64,000 nt of DNA, taken from NCBI RefSeq assembly GCF_022347285.1, contig NZ_JAKRND010000010.1, forward strand, positions 32,392 through 96,391. Reading direction: 5' to 3'. Origin of the DNA: Corynebacterium sp. ACRPH. Its GTDB lineage: Bacteria > Actinomycetota > Actinomycetes > Mycobacteriales > Mycobacteriaceae. Numbering within the stretch: the first letter of the stretch is position 1; every line of letters starts with the position of its first letter. Positions 1 through 10,500 of this stretch are shown piece by piece. The position numbers and the translations under genes were made by a program. The notes under the pieces are model-generated. The model made no database searches. It saw nothing but the letters and a program-made list of their open reading frames with translations, and was not told the origin of the DNA.

Positions 1-780
1 ACGCTGCCCGCCCCGCCGCGGGATCTGGCTGCAGAACCCGCCCGGCACGTGGAGGGAATGGACATCCTCTACTCCGACGAGGATGTGATCGTGGTGGATA
101 AGCCCGTCGGTGTGGCCGCGCACCCCACCGTCGGCTGGGAGGGCCCCACCGTGACCTCCGGCCTGGCTGCCGCGGGCTTCCGCATCTCCACTTCCGGCCC
201 GCCGGAGCGCAAGGGCATCGTGCAGCGCCTGGACGTCGGCACCTCCGGGGTGATGATTGTCGCCGCCAGCGAGCGCGCCTACACCGTGCTGAAGAATGCC
301 TTCCGCGACCGGGAGGTTTCCAAGACCTACCATGCGTTGGTTCAAGGCCACCCGGACCCGACCTCCGGAACGATTGACGCGCCGATCGGCCGCCACCCGT
401 CCGCGGGCTGGCGCTTTAGCGTGCGCGAAGACGGCAAACATGCCATCACCCATTACGACACGCTGGAGGCGCACCGCCAAGCCAGTCTGCTGGAGGTGAA
501 GCTGGAAACAGGCCGCACCCACCAGATCCGCGTGCACTTCTCTGCGCTGCATCACCCGCTGTGCGGCGACCCGATGTACGGCAGCGATCCGAAGCTCGCG
601 GAGAAGCTGGGGCTCATCCGCCAGTGGCTGCACGCCGTGGAGCTGGGCTTTCCGCACCCTGATGGCTCCTGGAAGACCGTCTGCTCGCCGTACCCGGAGG
701 ATCTGCAGCTGGCCCTCGACAGGCTGCGGGATGCCAACGGTATAGCCACGCCGGGTTCCGGTGAAGGGACACACCCGTGA
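1..780 (+). CDS. rluD: RluA/RluD-family rRNA pseudouridine synthase (5' end outside window)
   Basis: The frame is open from base 1, so the start lies outside the window; 259 codons are visible. Enzymes of this family isomerise specific uridines in large rRNA to pseudouridine. The family core is present: '[15 protein letters not shown]' early in the visible part, the catalytic loop '[10 protein letters not shown]' whose Asp is the nucleophile (Gln replaces the usual His of HRLD), then '[13 protein letters not shown]'. The stop overlaps the next gene's GTG by four bases, which suggests translational coupling. Assignment to RluD rather than another RluA member is inferred; an N-terminal S4 domain, if present, would be upstream. 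Confidence 0.85.
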   Translation, partial: TLPAPPRDLAAEPARHVEGMDILYSDEDVIVVDKPVGVAAHPTVGWEGPTVTSGLAAAGFRISTSGPPERKGIVQRLDVGTSGVMIVAASERAYTVLKNAFRDREVSKTYHALVQGHPDPTSGTIDAPIGRHPSAGWRFSVREDGKHAITHYDTLEAHRQASLLEVKLETGRTHQIRVHFSALHHPLCGDPMYGSDPKLAEKLGLIRQWLHAVELGFPHPDGSWKTVCSPYPEDLQLALDRLRDANGIATPGSGEGTHP

Positions 781-1421
781 GCCAAGAACGGCAGTATCGG
801 GGACGCAGCCCCCAGCAGTTGAAGGCGAACAAGAAGCGGCAGCGCCAGCTGGACTGGGAGGATACGCGCCGGCCCGCCTGGGTAGCCTGGCTTTCCGGAC
901 TGTGCCTCATTGCGATGGGACTGGGCGTCATAGCCATGAGCACCTCGGACCTGACCTCGAAACCGCCGAACATCAACGGCGACCAGCTCGGCCCCTTCGA
1001 CGGCACCCCGGCGCAGTACCGGGAGCATGCACGCGAGCAGCTAGACCAGATGACCGGGGACGAACCTCGCTGGGCACTAGTTTCCCCCGACCCGGAACAC
1101 CCGTGGGACTCTAAGGCGGTGATCGACCTGGTGCAGGGCCTGGATGCGCGCGTGAGTACCCTATACTTCGGAGCGACCGCGCAGGCTGTGCTGCCCGAGC
1201 CGGCGGTGGGCCGCACCCGCGCCGATGTCATCAATCAGGCAGTAGGACGGATGGCCCGCAGTGCGCAGACCGAGCCGGAGAAGCTCCGGATCGACGGGGT
1301 GCTGGTTCACGCCACGCCCGAGCAGCTCCGCGAACTCGCGCAGCGGGCATACGCCGTGGAGCCCGCGGACCCCGAGGCGGTCTATGGGCGTATTGGAATT
1401 CGACCGATGGGAGCTAGATAA
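777..1421 (+). CDS. Hypothetical single-pass membrane protein
   Basis: 214 aa starting at a GTG that overlaps the preceding stop (GTGA). A basic, Gln/Lys/Arg-rich N-terminus (about residues 1-33) is followed by one hydrophobic segment (about 36-54) and an extracytoplasmic domain of about 150 residues without a motif I recognise. It sits between the pseudouridine synthase and rarD with no gaps (rarD begins at the next base after its stop), so the three are probably cotranscribed. Function unknown. Confidence 0.75.
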   Translation: MSQERQYRGRSPQQLKANKKRQRQLDWEDTRRPAWVAWLSGLCLIAMGLGVIAMSTSDLTSKPPNINGDQLGPFDGTPAQYREHAREQLDQMTGDEPRWALVSPDPEHPWDSKAVIDLVQGLDARVSTLYFGATAQAVLPEPAVGRTRADVINQAVGRMARSAQTEPEKLRIDGVLVHATPEQLRELAQRAYAVEPADPEAVYGRIGIRPMGAR

Positions 1422-2297
1422 GTGATCTGGGGCCTGCTGTCCTACCTGATGTGGGGGCTTTTCCCCGCATTCTTCCCCCTCCTGCAGCCGGCGACGCCAA
1501 TGGAGATCCTGGCGCACCGCTTCGTGTGGACGCTGGTGTTCATGCTGTTGCTGCTCGCTGCAGTGCGCGGGTACAAGCAGCTGCGGGCGATCACGGCGCG
1601 CCAGTGGTGGATCGTCTCTGCCGCCGCGGTGCTGATCAGCGTGAACTGGGGGCTGTACATCTACGCGGTGAACAACAACCACGTCGCGGACGCTGCCCTC
1701 GGATACTTTGTAAACCCACTGGTCAGCGTGCTGCTGGGAGTGATCGTACTGGGGGAGAAGCTGCGCCGCCTGCAGCTGGTTTCCGTCGGCATTGCCACCA
1801 TCGCCGTGGTCGTTCTGACAGTCGCACTCGGCTCGCCGCCGATCATCTCTTTGGGTCTGGCCTTTAGTTTCGGGTTCTACGGGCTAGTGAAAAAGCAGGT
1901 TCGTTTGACGCCCATTCAGTCCCTCACCGCCGAAACTCTTGTACTGGCGCCGGTAGGGCTGATTTACCTGGGGTTCCTGCAATCCCAGGGCACCAATACT
2001 TTTGTGCAGCTGGGTGCCGGCCACGCAGCACTGCTGATGCTGGCGGGCGTGGTGACCGCATTGCCGCTGCTGTGCTTCGCACGCGCCGCGCAGGAAATGT
2101 CGCTGACCAGTCTGGGAATGGTGCAGTACATCACGCCAGTGATTCAGATGCTGTGGGCGGTGTTCGTGAACAACGAGCACATCGAGCCCGCCCGCTGGGT
2201 TGGCTTCGTGCTGATCTGGATCGCGGTGATCGTCTTCATCGTCGACCTTGTGCGCAACCGCCCGCCGCGGGTGCGGCGGGTGAAAAAGCTGAGTTAG
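1422..2297 (+). CDS. rarD: RarD-like EamA/DMT-family permease
   Basis: 291 aa, GTG start directly after the previous TAA. The protein is almost entirely hydrophobic with about ten predicted transmembrane helices and two EamA repeats; it begins 'VIWGLLSYLMWGLFPAFFP' and contains 'NWGLYIYAVNNNHVADAALG', both typical of RarD proteins. RarD members are drug/metabolite transporters originally linked to chloramphenicol sensitivity; the real substrate is unknown. It converges on the oxidase gene, with a 4-base overlap of the two stop regions. Confidence 0.85.
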   Translation: MIWGLLSYLMWGLFPAFFPLLQPATPMEILAHRFVWTLVFMLLLLAAVRGYKQLRAITARQWWIVSAAAVLISVNWGLYIYAVNNNHVADAALGYFVNPLVSVLLGVIVLGEKLRRLQLVSVGIATIAVVVLTVALGSPPIISLGLAFSFGFYGLVKKQVRLTPIQSLTAETLVLAPVGLIYLGFLQSQGTNTFVQLGAGHAALLMLAGVVTALPLLCFARAAQEMSLTSLGMVQYITPVIQMLWAVFVNNEHIEPARWVGFVLIWIAVIVFIVDLVRNRPPRVRRVKKLS

Positions 2298-3643
2298 GCC
2301 AGCCCGAAAACGCGATCGATCATCGCGTTGCGCATCATGCCCTGCGGATCCACCTTCGCGCGGATCCCACATGCCCGCGCCAGATCCTCGTGCCGCTCCA
2401 GCAGATCCTCGTGGGTGAGGGTGTGCAGCTTGCCCCAGTGCGGGCGGCCACCGGAAGCGGCCTTGAAGATCGGCTCGATGTGACGGAACAGCGCCTGGTG
2501 GCTGTCCTTGTTGTAGCGGTGGATGGCGATGTAGCAGGACTCGCGGCCCTTAGCCGTGGATAGCGGCACGTCGTCCGCCGCCGTGGCACGGACCTCGATG
2601 GGGAAGAGCACCTGCTCGCCGCAAGTGTTCATGGTGTGCTGGACGTCCCGCAGGATCTCGCGGGCATCGGCCAGCGGCACCGAGTATTCCATCTCGTTGA
2701 AACGCACTCGACGGGCGCTGACGAACACGTCGTGAGCGACGTTGGAGTACTCCCGCTGCGCCAGCGTCTTCGCGCTCAGCTTGGCGAAAGGCCGGCATAA
2801 GGAGGGGAAGTGGTGCGCCAGATCGTTCATCACCCGGTATGCACCGTTGTTCAGCAGCTCGTCGTCCAGCACCTCCTTCCACCGCGGGATCGGGTTGGTG
2901 GGAGTGTTGCCCGCCAGGCGGGTGTTCGTCTTCACGTGGGCCACGTCGGTGCCGGGGAACCAGTAGAACTCCAGGTGATCCTTGCCGCGTACCCGCTCGG
3001 CGAAGTTCTCCACCACCTCGTCGTTCGGCTCTGCGCGCTCGACCGCGTGGAGGACGAAGGTATCCACCACGTCCATCTCCACCTCGGTGATGATGCCGTA
3101 GGCGCCCAGGGAAACGCGCGCGATGTCGTATAGCTCGCCGGCGATGCCGTCTGCGCCCGGATAGCACTCGTGCGCTTGGCCGTCCGGGGTGATGATGCGG
3201 AAGGCGCGCAGCATTCCGGCGAAGCCGGTGAAGCCCAGCCCTGTTCCGTGGGTGCTGGTGCCGATCGCGCCTGCCAGCGACTGCGGATCCACGTCGCCCT
3301 GGTTGGCCAGCGCCACGCCCAGGGGAGCCAGGATGCCCGGCACGTCCCGCAGCCGGGTGCCCGCGCGCAGGCGGGCGGTCATCTTATCCGGGTCGAAGCG
3401 GATGAGTCCGGCCAGGTTGTCCAGGCTCACTTGGATGCCCTCCGTGGCGGCCACGGAGGTGAAGGAGTGGCCAGCACCGATGGGCTTGACCCTCTCGCCG
3501 GAGGCAGCTGCCCGCTGAATGATCTGGATCAGCTCGGCCTCATCACGCGGTGCGACCTGTTTGCGCGGCTGGGCGGCGGAGACACCGGACCAGTTGACCC
3601 AGCGAGAGTTATAAGCGGGCTTGCGGGTTGTGGTGGTGCTCAT
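2294..3643 (-). CDS. FAD-linked sugar-1,4-lactone oxidase (ALO/GULO-like)
   Basis: 449 aa from the ATG at 3643, whose first base is shared with the last base of the upstream gene's TGA (TGATG), so translation is probably coupled. N-terminal FAD-binding-4 domain: 'VKPIGAGHSFTSVAATEG' (His of the GHSF motif is the usual flavin attachment or contact) and 'GAIGTSTHGTGLGF'. C-terminal ALO domain ends with 'RPHWGKLHTLTHEDL', the HWxK motif of D-arabinono/L-gulono-lactone oxidases or dehydrogenases; mycobacteria have a similar L-gulono-1,4-lactone dehydrogenase. A longer upstream frame exists to 3682 but lies inside the neighbour. Substrate is inferred only. Confidence 0.85.
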   Translation of the reverse strand: MSTTTTRKPAYNSRWVNWSGVSAAQPRKQVAPRDEAELIQIIQRAAASGERVKPIGAGHSFTSVAATEGIQVSLDNLAGLIRFDPDKMTARLRAGTRLRDVPGILAPLGVALANQGDVDPQSLAGAIGTSTHGTGLGFTGFAGMLRAFRIITPDGQAHECYPGADGIAGELYDIARVSLGAYGIITEVEMDVVDTFVLHAVERAEPNDEVVENFAERVRGKDHLEFYWFPGTDVAHVKTNTRLAGNTPTNPIPRWKEVLDDELLNNGAYRVMNDLAHHFPSLCRPFAKLSAKTLAQREYSNVAHDVFVSARRVRFNEMEYSVPLADAREILRDVQHTMNTCGEQVLFPIEVRATAADDVPLSTAKGRESCYIAIHRYNKDSHQALFRHIEPIFKAASGGRPHWGKLHTLTHEDLLERHEDLARACGIRAKVDPQGMMRNAMIDRVFGLA

Positions 3644-4821
3644 CAGACAAAACTCTTTCCTTCGCCGCGGTAGGTGGGCCACTCCGCGATGATTTCGCCG
3701 GCCGAGACGACCAGCACGGTATCGATGTATTCAGTTGCTTCGCCGGCCTTCGCATGGCGCATCCAAACGTGGTCGCCGAGGCGGAGGTTGCGGGCGGCGG
3801 GGCCGGTCAGGGGAGTCTGTACCTCACCCGGGCCTTCCAGGGGTGCCATCTTCAGGTCGCGGGGCCAGTCGACGACCGGCAGTCGGTCTTTGCCAGCCGG
3901 GCCGGAGGCGACGCGGCCGCCGCCGGCCACCGTCACCGTGTCCTCCGCAGGGCGGCGCACGACTGGCACCACGAACCACTCCGCCGGAGTGGGCTGGAAC
4001 TGCCGATAGTGGTCGAACAGGGCCGGGCCGATGATGCCGGAGCCCGCGCCGATCTCGGTGACCGCGGCCTCCGCGCTGGTGGTTTCGATGGAGCCGGTGC
4101 CGCCGCCGTTGACGAACTCCAAAGGGGGCAGGCCCGCTACCCGCAGTTCTTCTGCGACGGCGGCGACGATCTTCGCGCGGCGGCCGGCCAGCTCGCGGAC
4201 GGACAGCGCCTTCATCGCCGCGATCGCCGGGGAAGTGTCGGTGGTGCCCGCCACCTGGCCCTCATAAGCCATCAAACCGACCAGGCGGAAGCCTTCGCGC
4301 TGGCGAACCTGCCGGGCGATCTCACGCACCTCGTCAGCCGTGTGCAGGGGAGAGCGTAGAGCTCCGATGTGAACGGGGCCGGCGCGCAATGCGGCGTCAA
4401 TATCAATACAGACCCGTACCTCACCGCGCTCACGGGGTGGTACCACAGCATCAATAAAGTCCAGGTGAGCAATCGAATCCACCATGAGGGTCACGCATTC
4501 CATTGCGCGCGCATCGTGGATCAGGCGGTGCAGCCCCTCGCGGTGGGTGGAGGGGTAGGCGACGAGGATGTCATCGCTGACCTGCTCCTGGCACAGCCAC
4601 AGGGCTTCATTGAGGTTATAGGCCAGAATGCCGCGATAGCCGGGGAGGGTGAGGACCTCCGAGATCAGCGAACGGATGCGGAGCGATTTACTGGCCACCC
4701 GAATCGGGGTACCGCGGGAACGGTGCGCCATGTCCAAGGCGTTGGCTCTGGCGGCATCCAGATCCAACACCGCGAAGGGTGCGTCCAGGTGCGCCACTGC
4801 GAGGCGAATATCTTTTTTCAT
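3643..4821 (-). CDS. PLP enzyme of the alanine racemase / D-threonine aldolase fold
   Basis: 392 aa from ATG 4821 ('MKKDIRLAVAHLDAPFAVLD'); an in-frame extension to 4896 would run through the promoter region and is less likely. The N-terminal alanine-racemase-type barrel carries 'IRVASKSLR', whose Lys should bind PLP, followed by a C-terminal D-Ser-dehydratase-like domain with 'GDHVWMRHAKAGE'. Such proteins are annotated as amino acid deaminases or D-threonine aldolases; which reaction applies here is not visible. It is coupled to the downstream oxidase (TGATG) and diverges from dnaE. Confidence 0.8.
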   Translation of the reverse strand: MKKDIRLAVAHLDAPFAVLDLDAARANALDMAHRSRGTPIRVASKSLRIRSLISEVLTLPGYRGILAYNLNEALWLCQEQVSDDILVAYPSTHREGLHRLIHDARAMECVTLMVDSIAHLDFIDAVVPPRERGEVRVCIDIDAALRAGPVHIGALRSPLHTADEVREIARQVRQREGFRLVGLMAYEGQVAGTTDTSPAIAAMKALSVRELAGRRAKIVAAVAEELRVAGLPPLEFVNGGGTGSIETTSAEAAVTEIGAGSGIIGPALFDHYRQFQPTPAEWFVVPVVRRPAEDTVTVAGGGRVASGPAGKDRLPVVDWPRDLKMAPLEGPGEVQTPLTGPAARNLRLGDHVWMRHAKAGEATEYIDTVLVVSAGEIIAEWPTYRGEGKSFV

Positions 4822-4898
4822 GAAAAATAACTGTATAGCGATAAGGAATCGCATGTGCCGAAAAATGCGATTTTTGCGACGCGCTATGATGGCCAATC
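4822..4898. promoter_or_regulatory. Divergent promoter region, PLP enzyme / dnaE
   Basis: A 77-bp intergenic region. On the plus strand TATGAT (4885-4890) lies 8 bases before the dnaE ATG, so the dnaE transcript would have almost no leader. On the minus strand TATACA (plus 4832-4837) lies 10 bases before the ATG at 4821. No convincing -35 box is seen for either. Confidence 0.5.
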
Positions 4899-7800
4899 AT
4901 GAGCGGTTCCTCCTTTGTCCACCTGCATAACCACACCGAGTACTCCATGCTCGACGGCATGGCCAAGGTCGATCTCTTGGCCAAAGAGGTGGTGCGGCAG
5001 GGGATGCCCGCCGTCGGAATGACTGATCACGGAAACATGTATGGCGCGGACGCCTTCTACCGTGCGATGACCGACGCTGGCGTGAAGCCCATCATCGGCA
5101 TCGAGGCCTACATCGCCCCGGAATCCCGCTTTAACCAGCAGCGTGTGCGCTGGGGCAAGCCGGAGCAGAAGTCCGACGATGTGTCGGCCTCCGGTGCCTA
5201 CCTGCACCAGACGATGATCGCGGAGAACGCGACCGGCCTGCGCAACCTGTTCTACCTGTCCTCCATGGCCAGCTACGAAGGTCAGCTGGGCAAATGGCCC
5301 CGCATGGATGCCGAGCTGATCGCCCAGCATTCCGAGGGCATCATCGCCACCACCGGCTGCCCGTCCGGCGACGTGCAGACCCGCCTGCGCCTGGGGCAGT
5401 TCGACAAGGCCCTGGAGGCCGCTGGAATGTGGCAGGACATCTACGGCAAGGACAACTTCTTCCTGGAGCTGATGGACCACGGCCTGGAGATCGAAAAGCG
5501 GGTGCGCGACGACCTACTGGAGATCGGCCGCAGGCTCGAGCTGCCGCCGCTGGTGACCAATGACTGCCACTACGTGCTGGAGCAGCAGGCCCCGGCACAC
5601 GAGGTGATGCTGTGCGTGCAGACCGGTTCCACGCTGGACGAGCCGACTCTGGACCAGGGCGGTAAGCGCTTCGCGTTCTCCGGCACCGGCTACTACGTGC
5701 GCAGCGCGGAGGACATCCGCGCGCAGTGGGACAAGGAAGTGCCGAAGGGCTGCGACAACACCCTGTGGGTGGCCGAGCGCGTGCAGGACTACTCCGAGAT
5801 CTGGGAGGAGCACCCGCACGACCGCATGCCCATCGCCGACGTGCCGGAAGGTCACACGCCGACAACCTGGCTGACCCACGAGGTGATGAAGGGCCTGGAG
5901 GAGCGCTTCCCGGGCAAGGAAGTGCCCGCCGAGTACATCGACCGCGCGAAGTACGAGATCAGCGTGATCGACATGAAGGGCTACCCGTCCTACTTCCTGA
6001 TCGTCGCCGAGCTGATTAAGTACGCCCGTTCCGTGGGCATCCGTGTCGGCCCCGGCCGTGGTTCGGCTGCCGGCGCGCTGGTCGCCTATGCCCTGACGAT
6101 CACGAACATCGACCCGATGGAACACGGCCTGCTGTTCGAGCGCTTCCTGAACCCCGAGCGCCCATCCGCCCCCGATATCGATATCGACTTCGACGATCGC
6201 CGCCGTGGCGAAATGATCCGCTACGCCGCCGACCGGTGGGGAGAGGACAAGATCGCCCAGGTGATCACCTTCGGCACGGTGAAGACGAAGCAGGCCATCA
6301 AGGACTCCGCGCGCGCCCACTACGGCCAGGCGGGCTTCCAGATGGCCGACCGGATCACCAAGGCCCTACCGCCGGCGATCATGGCCAAGGACATTCCACT
6401 CCACGGCATCACCGACCCCGAGCACGAGCGTTACCCCGAGGCCGCCGAGGTTCGCCAGCTGATCGAAACCGATCCGGACGTGGCGAAGATCTACAAGGAC
6501 GCACTCGGCTTGGAAGGCGTGATCCGCCAAGCCGGTGTGCACGCCTGTGCCGTGATTATGTCCAGCGTGCCGCTGTTGGACTGCATCCCCATGTGGAAGC
6601 GCAAGCAGGACGGCGCGCTGATCACCGGCTGGCCGTACCCCGCCTGTGAGGCCATCGGGTTGCTGAAGATGGACTTCCTGGGGCTGCGAAACCTTACGGT
6701 TATTGGTGACGCCCTAGAAAACATCAAGACCAACCGCGGCTTCGATCTGGACCTGGAAAACCTCGACACGGTGGATGACCCCACCTACGAGCTGCTGGCG
6801 CGCGGCGAGACGCTGGGCGTGTTCCAGCTGGATTCCGCGGGCATGCAGAAGCTGCTGAAGCGTATGAAGCCCACGGGCTTCAATGACATCGTGGCCGCGC
6901 TGGCGCTGTACCGACCGGGTCCGATGGGTGTGGACGCGCACTGGGAGTACGCCGACCGTAAGAACGGCCGCAAGCCGATCGTGCCGATCCACCCGGAGCT
7001 GGAAGAAGCGCTGCACGAGATCCTCGAGGAGACCTACGGCCTGATCGTGTACCAGGAGCAGATCATGAAGATCTCCCAGAAGGTCGCGAACTACACCGCC
7101 GGCCAGGCCGATGGCTTCCGTAAGGCAATGGGTAAGAAGAAGCCGGAGGTGCTGGAAAAGGAGTTCGTCACCTTCGAATCCGGTATGGAGGCCAACGGCT
7201 ACTCCGCCGATGCCATCAAGACGCTGTGGGATACGATCCTGCCGTTCGCCGGCTACGCATTTAACAAGTCCCACGCCGCGGGTTACGGCCTGGTTTCCTT
7301 CTGGACCGCATACCTGAAGGCCAACTACGCGCCGGAGTACATGGCCGCGTTGCTGACCTCCGTGGCGGATAAGAAGGACAAGTCCGCGATCTACCTGGCA
7401 GACTGCCGCCACCTGGGCATTCGGGTGCTGTCGCCGGATGTCAACGATTCACGCTACACCTTCCAGTCCGTCGGCGAGGACATCCGCTTCGGCCTGGGCG
7501 CGGTGCGCAACGTGGGCGAGGATGTGGTGAATTCCATCATCGCCTCCCGCGAGGAAAAGGGTGCGTTCACCGACTTCTCCGACTACCTGGACAAGATCGA
7601 CCTGGTAGCGGCGAATAAGCGCGTCACCGAGTCTCTGATTAAGGCCGGAGCATTCGACTCGCTGGGCCATCCGCGCAAGGGCATGGTGCTGGTCCACGAG
7701 GACGCGGTGGATGCCGTCACCGCCACCAAGAAGGCCGCCGCGAAGGGCCAGTTCGACCTCTTTGCAGGCCTGGGCGGCGACGATGGTGCGGGCGATGTCT

Positions 7801-8468
7801 TCCGCGTTGAGGTGCCCGACCAGGAGTGGGAGCGAAAGCACCAGCTGGCCCTCGAGCGCGACATGCTGGGCCTGTACGTTTCCGGTCACCCGTTGGACGG
7901 CTTCGAGGACGCGCTGGATGCGCAGGTCGACACGCCCCTGACTACCGTGCTGTCCGGCGAACTGCCGAACAACAAGGACCTGAAGATCGGCGGCATCATC
8001 TCGGCCGTCGAGCGCCGCATCGACCGCAACGGCAACCCCTGGGCAATCGCCACGCTGGAGGACCAGCACGGCGCGCAGGTGGAGCTACTGGTGTTCCCGA
8101 AGACTTACCAGATTGTGGCCCCGCAGATCGTCGAGGACGCCATCGTTCTGGCTAAGGCGAAGATCAACTACCGCGAAGACGATATGCGCCTGTTCTGCCA
8201 AGACATCAAGTCGGCAGAGCTCACCGTCGGCGCGGGCTCCGGCGTGCCGCTGCGCCTGAACCTCCGCGTAGACCAGGCAACTCCCGACAACATGGCCAAT
8301 CTGCGCCGCGTGCTCAGCCAGAACAAGGGCGATTCGGATGTCTACCTCACCCTCATCGACGGCGACGAGGAGGTGCAGTTCCTCCTGGCCCCGGAGATGC
8401 GCGTGAACAAGTCTCCGTCCTTGATGGGGGCGCTGAAGGCTTCCACGTGGGAGGACATTTTCTCTTAG
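4899..8468 (+). CDS. dnaE: DNA polymerase III alpha subunit
   Basis: 1189 aa, the replicative polymerase catalytic subunit (C-family). The N-terminal PHP domain starts '[15 protein letters not shown]' and contains '[15 protein letters not shown]'. The polymerase active-site aspartates are in '[19 protein letters not shown]' (about residue 420); '[14 protein letters not shown]' precedes it. 'ALYRPGPMG' and '[20 protein letters not shown]' are family signatures, and an OB domain lies near residues 1010-1090. Length matches dnaE1 of actinobacteria, and there is no sign of damage. Confidence 0.97.
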   Translation: MSGSSFVHLHNHTEYSMLDGMAKVDLLAKEVVRQGMPAVGMTDHGNMYGADAFYRAMTDAGVKPIIGIEAYIAPESRFNQQRVRWGKPEQKSDDVSASGAYLHQTMIAENATGLRNLFYLSSMASYEGQLGKWPRMDAELIAQHSEGIIATTGCPSGDVQTRLRLGQFDKALEAAGMWQDIYGKDNFFLELMDHGLEIEKRVRDDLLEIGRRLELPPLVTNDCHYVLEQQAPAHEVMLCVQTGSTLDEPTLDQGGKRFAFSGTGYYVRSAEDIRAQWDKEVPKGCDNTLWVAERVQDYSEIWEEHPHDRMPIADVPEGHTPTTWLTHEVMKGLEERFPGKEVPAEYIDRAKYEISVIDMKGYPSYFLIVAELIKYARSVGIRVGPGRGSAAGALVAYALTITNIDPMEHGLLFERFLNPERPSAPDIDIDFDDRRRGEMIRYAADRWGEDKIAQVITFGTVKTKQAIKDSARAHYGQAGFQMADRITKALPPAIMAKDIPLHGITDPEHERYPEAAEVRQLIETDPDVAKIYKDALGLEGVIRQAGVHACAVIMSSVPLLDCIPMWKRKQDGALITGWPYPACEAIGLLKMDFLGLRNLTVIGDALENIKTNRGFDLDLENLDTVDDPTYELLARGETLGVFQLDSAGMQKLLKRMKPTGFNDIVAALALYRPGPMGVDAHWEYADRKNGRKPIVPIHPELEEALHEILEETYGLIVYQEQIMKISQKVANYTAGQADGFRKAMGKKKPEVLEKEFVTFESGMEANGYSADAIKTLWDTILPFAGYAFNKSHAAGYGLVSFWTAYLKANYAPEYMAALLTSVADKKDKSAIYLADCRHLGIRVLSPDVNDSRYTFQSVGEDIRFGLGAVRNVGEDVVNSIIASREEKGAFTDFSDYLDKIDLVAANKRVTESLIKAGAFDSLGHPRKGMVLVHEDAVDAVTATKKAAAKGQFDLFAGLGGDDGAGDVFRVEVPDQEWERKHQLALERDMLGLYVSGHPLDGFEDALDAQVDTPLTTVLSGELPNNKDLKIGGIISAVERRIDRNGNPWAIATLEDQHGAQVELLVFPKTYQIVAPQIVEDAIVLAKAKINYREDDMRLFCQDIKSAELTVGAGSGVPLRLNLRVDQATPDNMANLRRVLSQNKGDSDVYLTLIDGDEEVQFLLAPEMRVNKSPSLMGALKASTWEDIFS

Positions 8469-8474
8469 AGCTGC

Positions 8475-8520
8475 TGCCGAGCTATTGCCGAGCTATAGCC
8501 CCGCATCATCTTTGCCGAGC
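8475..8520. repeat. Short tandem repeat TGCCGAGCTAT plus a third partial copy
   Basis: Two perfect adjacent 11-bp copies (8475-8485 and 8486-8496) and a third 8-bp copy TGCCGAGC at 8513-8520, between the dnaE stop and pyk2. Possible regulatory site or simple slippage repeat. Confidence 0.6.
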
Positions 8521-8601
8521 GCAACCCCGGCCAACCTGACACGATAGAAGGGACACAACGCTCGCGCAGCCGCGCACTTCCCAAGGAGACGTCCCTTCAC
8601 C

Positions 8602-10470
8602 ATGCAGGTCAACAAGCAAGCCGTTCTAGAAGCGATCGAGGAACTCCTCGACGAACTCGATAGCCAAACCCTGCACTGGTACCCGGAGATCAGCGCCACC
8701 GCGCCGACCCACTTCGTCGGCGCCCGCAACCTGGTGCACTACACCACGTTGCGCACCAGCGACCGCCGCGGCCTGCAGGGGAATCTGGAGAGCCTGGGCG
8801 CCACGCGCCTGTCCACTGCGGAGCCGGCGGTTAAGGCGCGCTTGCAAGCCGCGCACAACGTGGTCTCTGCTCTGGATGGTCGCTCGCCGCAGTTCGCTGA
8901 GGAGGGTGTTTCTGACGCCATCGTGGGGGCCGATGAGCTGCTTGAACAGCACACGGAGGCTCTCTTCGGGGTAGAAGCTTTGCCAGGGGACTCCTCGTAC
9001 ATCATGGTCACCCTGCCGATCGAGGCCGCCTACGACCAGGAGCTGGTAGCCCGGCTGGTGGATTCCGGCATGGAGCTGGCGCGCATCAACTGCGCCCATG
9101 ACGGGCCGGAGGTATGGAAGCGGATGATCGACAACGTCCGCGCGGCCGGTAAGGCCGCGGGGCGTTACATCCCCGTCAGCATGGACCTGGCCGGGCCGAA
9201 GATCCGCACCGGCCGCATCGCGCCGGGCCCGGCGGTGGTGCGCGTGCGTGTGCAGCGGGACGACGCGGGCACGGTCATCCAGCCTTGCCGCCTGTGGATG
9301 ATCCCGGAGGATCGTGAGCTGGCTGAGGCCCCCATGGCGGAGAACACGCTGGGCCGCCCCATCGTGAGCGTGCACGTCTCCCGGGAGTTCTTTGATGCCC
9401 TGGAGGTTGGAGAGACGATCCGTGTGGAGGACGCACGCGGCAAGAAGCGGAAGCTGGGCGTCATTAAGAAAGACAGCGAGGGCGCCCTGGCGAAGGGGCA
9501 ACAGAACATCTACCTGCAGCTCGGCGCGGAGCTGAAAACGGAGAACGCAAAGACGGCGGTGGGAGCGGTGCCACAGGTGCTGCAGAAGCTGCGGCCGCAG
9601 ACCGGCGATAGGATTGTTTTGACCAGCGCCGACGTGGTGTGCGACCCGCAGGACGGTGACATCCCGAAGATCAGCTGTACGCTGCCGGAGGCAGTGCGAG
9701 CACTAGAGGTAGGCCAGCAGGTGCTGTTCGACGATGGCGCAATTGCGGCTAAGGTGGTGGGGAAGCGGGGAACCCTGGACACAGAGAGCACAGGGGGCAC
9801 AGTAGGCACAGTAGGCCCAGAGGAGACGGTCGAGGCGGAGCTGCTGGTCACCCGCGGCGGGGCGAAGCTGGCGGAGTACAAGGGCATCAACCTGCCCGAC
9901 ACGGAGTTGCCGCTGCCGAGCCTGACCGAGGAGGATGAGGCCGCGCTGGCGTTCGTGGCCGAGCACGCGGACATGGCTGCAGTGAGCTTCATCCGCTCCC
10001 GCGAGGACGTGGCCTATGTGCTGGAGAAGTTCCATGAGCTGGGCGCCGACGACCTGGGCCTGGTGCTGAAGATCGAGACGATTCCGGCGTTCGAGAACCT
10101 GACCACCATCCTGCTGGAGGGCATGCGGCACGCGAAGTTCGGCGTGATGCTTGCGCGCGGCGACTTGGCAGTGGAGATGGGCTTTGCCTGCATGGCGGAG
10201 GTGCCCGGCCAGGTGATGGCGATGGTGGAGGCCGCGCACGTGCCGCTGATCATCGCCACCCAGGTGCTGGAATCGATGGCGAAGTCCGGGTTGCCTACCC
10301 GCGCGGAGATCACCGACGTGGCGTGGGCGCTGCGCGCCGAGTGCATCATGCTGAACAAGGGGCCGCACATTCCGGAGGCCATCGCGATCCTGCGGGAGAT
10401 CGGCGTGAAGATGGACCGCTCGCAGCGCAAGAACCGCATGCTGCTGCACCACGTGCGCAGCTGGCAATAA
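8602..10470 (+). CDS. pyk2: Second pyruvate kinase (Pyk2 type) with N-terminal extension
   Basis: 622 aa. About 130 N-terminal residues are not part of the usual enzyme; the barrel follows with 'MELARINCAHDGPEVW', 'VSMDLAGPKIRTGRI' (substrate and metal binding), 'VLKIETIPAFENLTTILLEG' containing the catalytic Lys and metal ligand Glu, and 'MLARGDLAVEMG'. After the barrel the protein ends quickly, so the C-terminal regulatory domain is absent. C. glutamicum has a functional Pyk2 of nearly the same size; the classical pyk lies at 39436 in this window. A Shine-Dalgarno-like AAGGAG sits at 8582-8587, rather far from the ATG. Confidence 0.88.
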   Translation: MQVNKQAVLEAIEELLDELDSQTLHWYPEISATAPTHFVGARNLVHYTTLRTSDRRGLQGNLESLGATRLSTAEPAVKARLQAAHNVVSALDGRSPQFAEEGVSDAIVGADELLEQHTEALFGVEALPGDSSYIMVTLPIEAAYDQELVARLVDSGMELARINCAHDGPEVWKRMIDNVRAAGKAAGRYIPVSMDLAGPKIRTGRIAPGPAVVRVRVQRDDAGTVIQPCRLWMIPEDRELAEAPMAENTLGRPIVSVHVSREFFDALEVGETIRVEDARGKKRKLGVIKKDSEGALAKGQQNIYLQLGAELKTENAKTAVGAVPQVLQKLRPQTGDRIVLTSADVVCDPQDGDIPKISCTLPEAVRALEVGQQVLFDDGAIAAKVVGKRGTLDTESTGGTVGTVGPEETVEAELLVTRGGAKLAEYKGINLPDTELPLPSLTEEDEAALAFVAEHADMAAVSFIRSREDVAYVLEKFHELGADDLGLVLKIETIPAFENLTTILLEGMRHAKFGVMLARGDLAVEMGFACMAEVPGQVMAMVEAAHVPLIIATQVLESMAKSGLPTRAEITDVAWALRAECIMLNKGPHIPEAIAILREIGVKMDRSQRKNRMLLHHVRSWQ

Positions 10471-10500
10471 CCGGCCAACTAACCGGCCAGCTGCGGCTAG

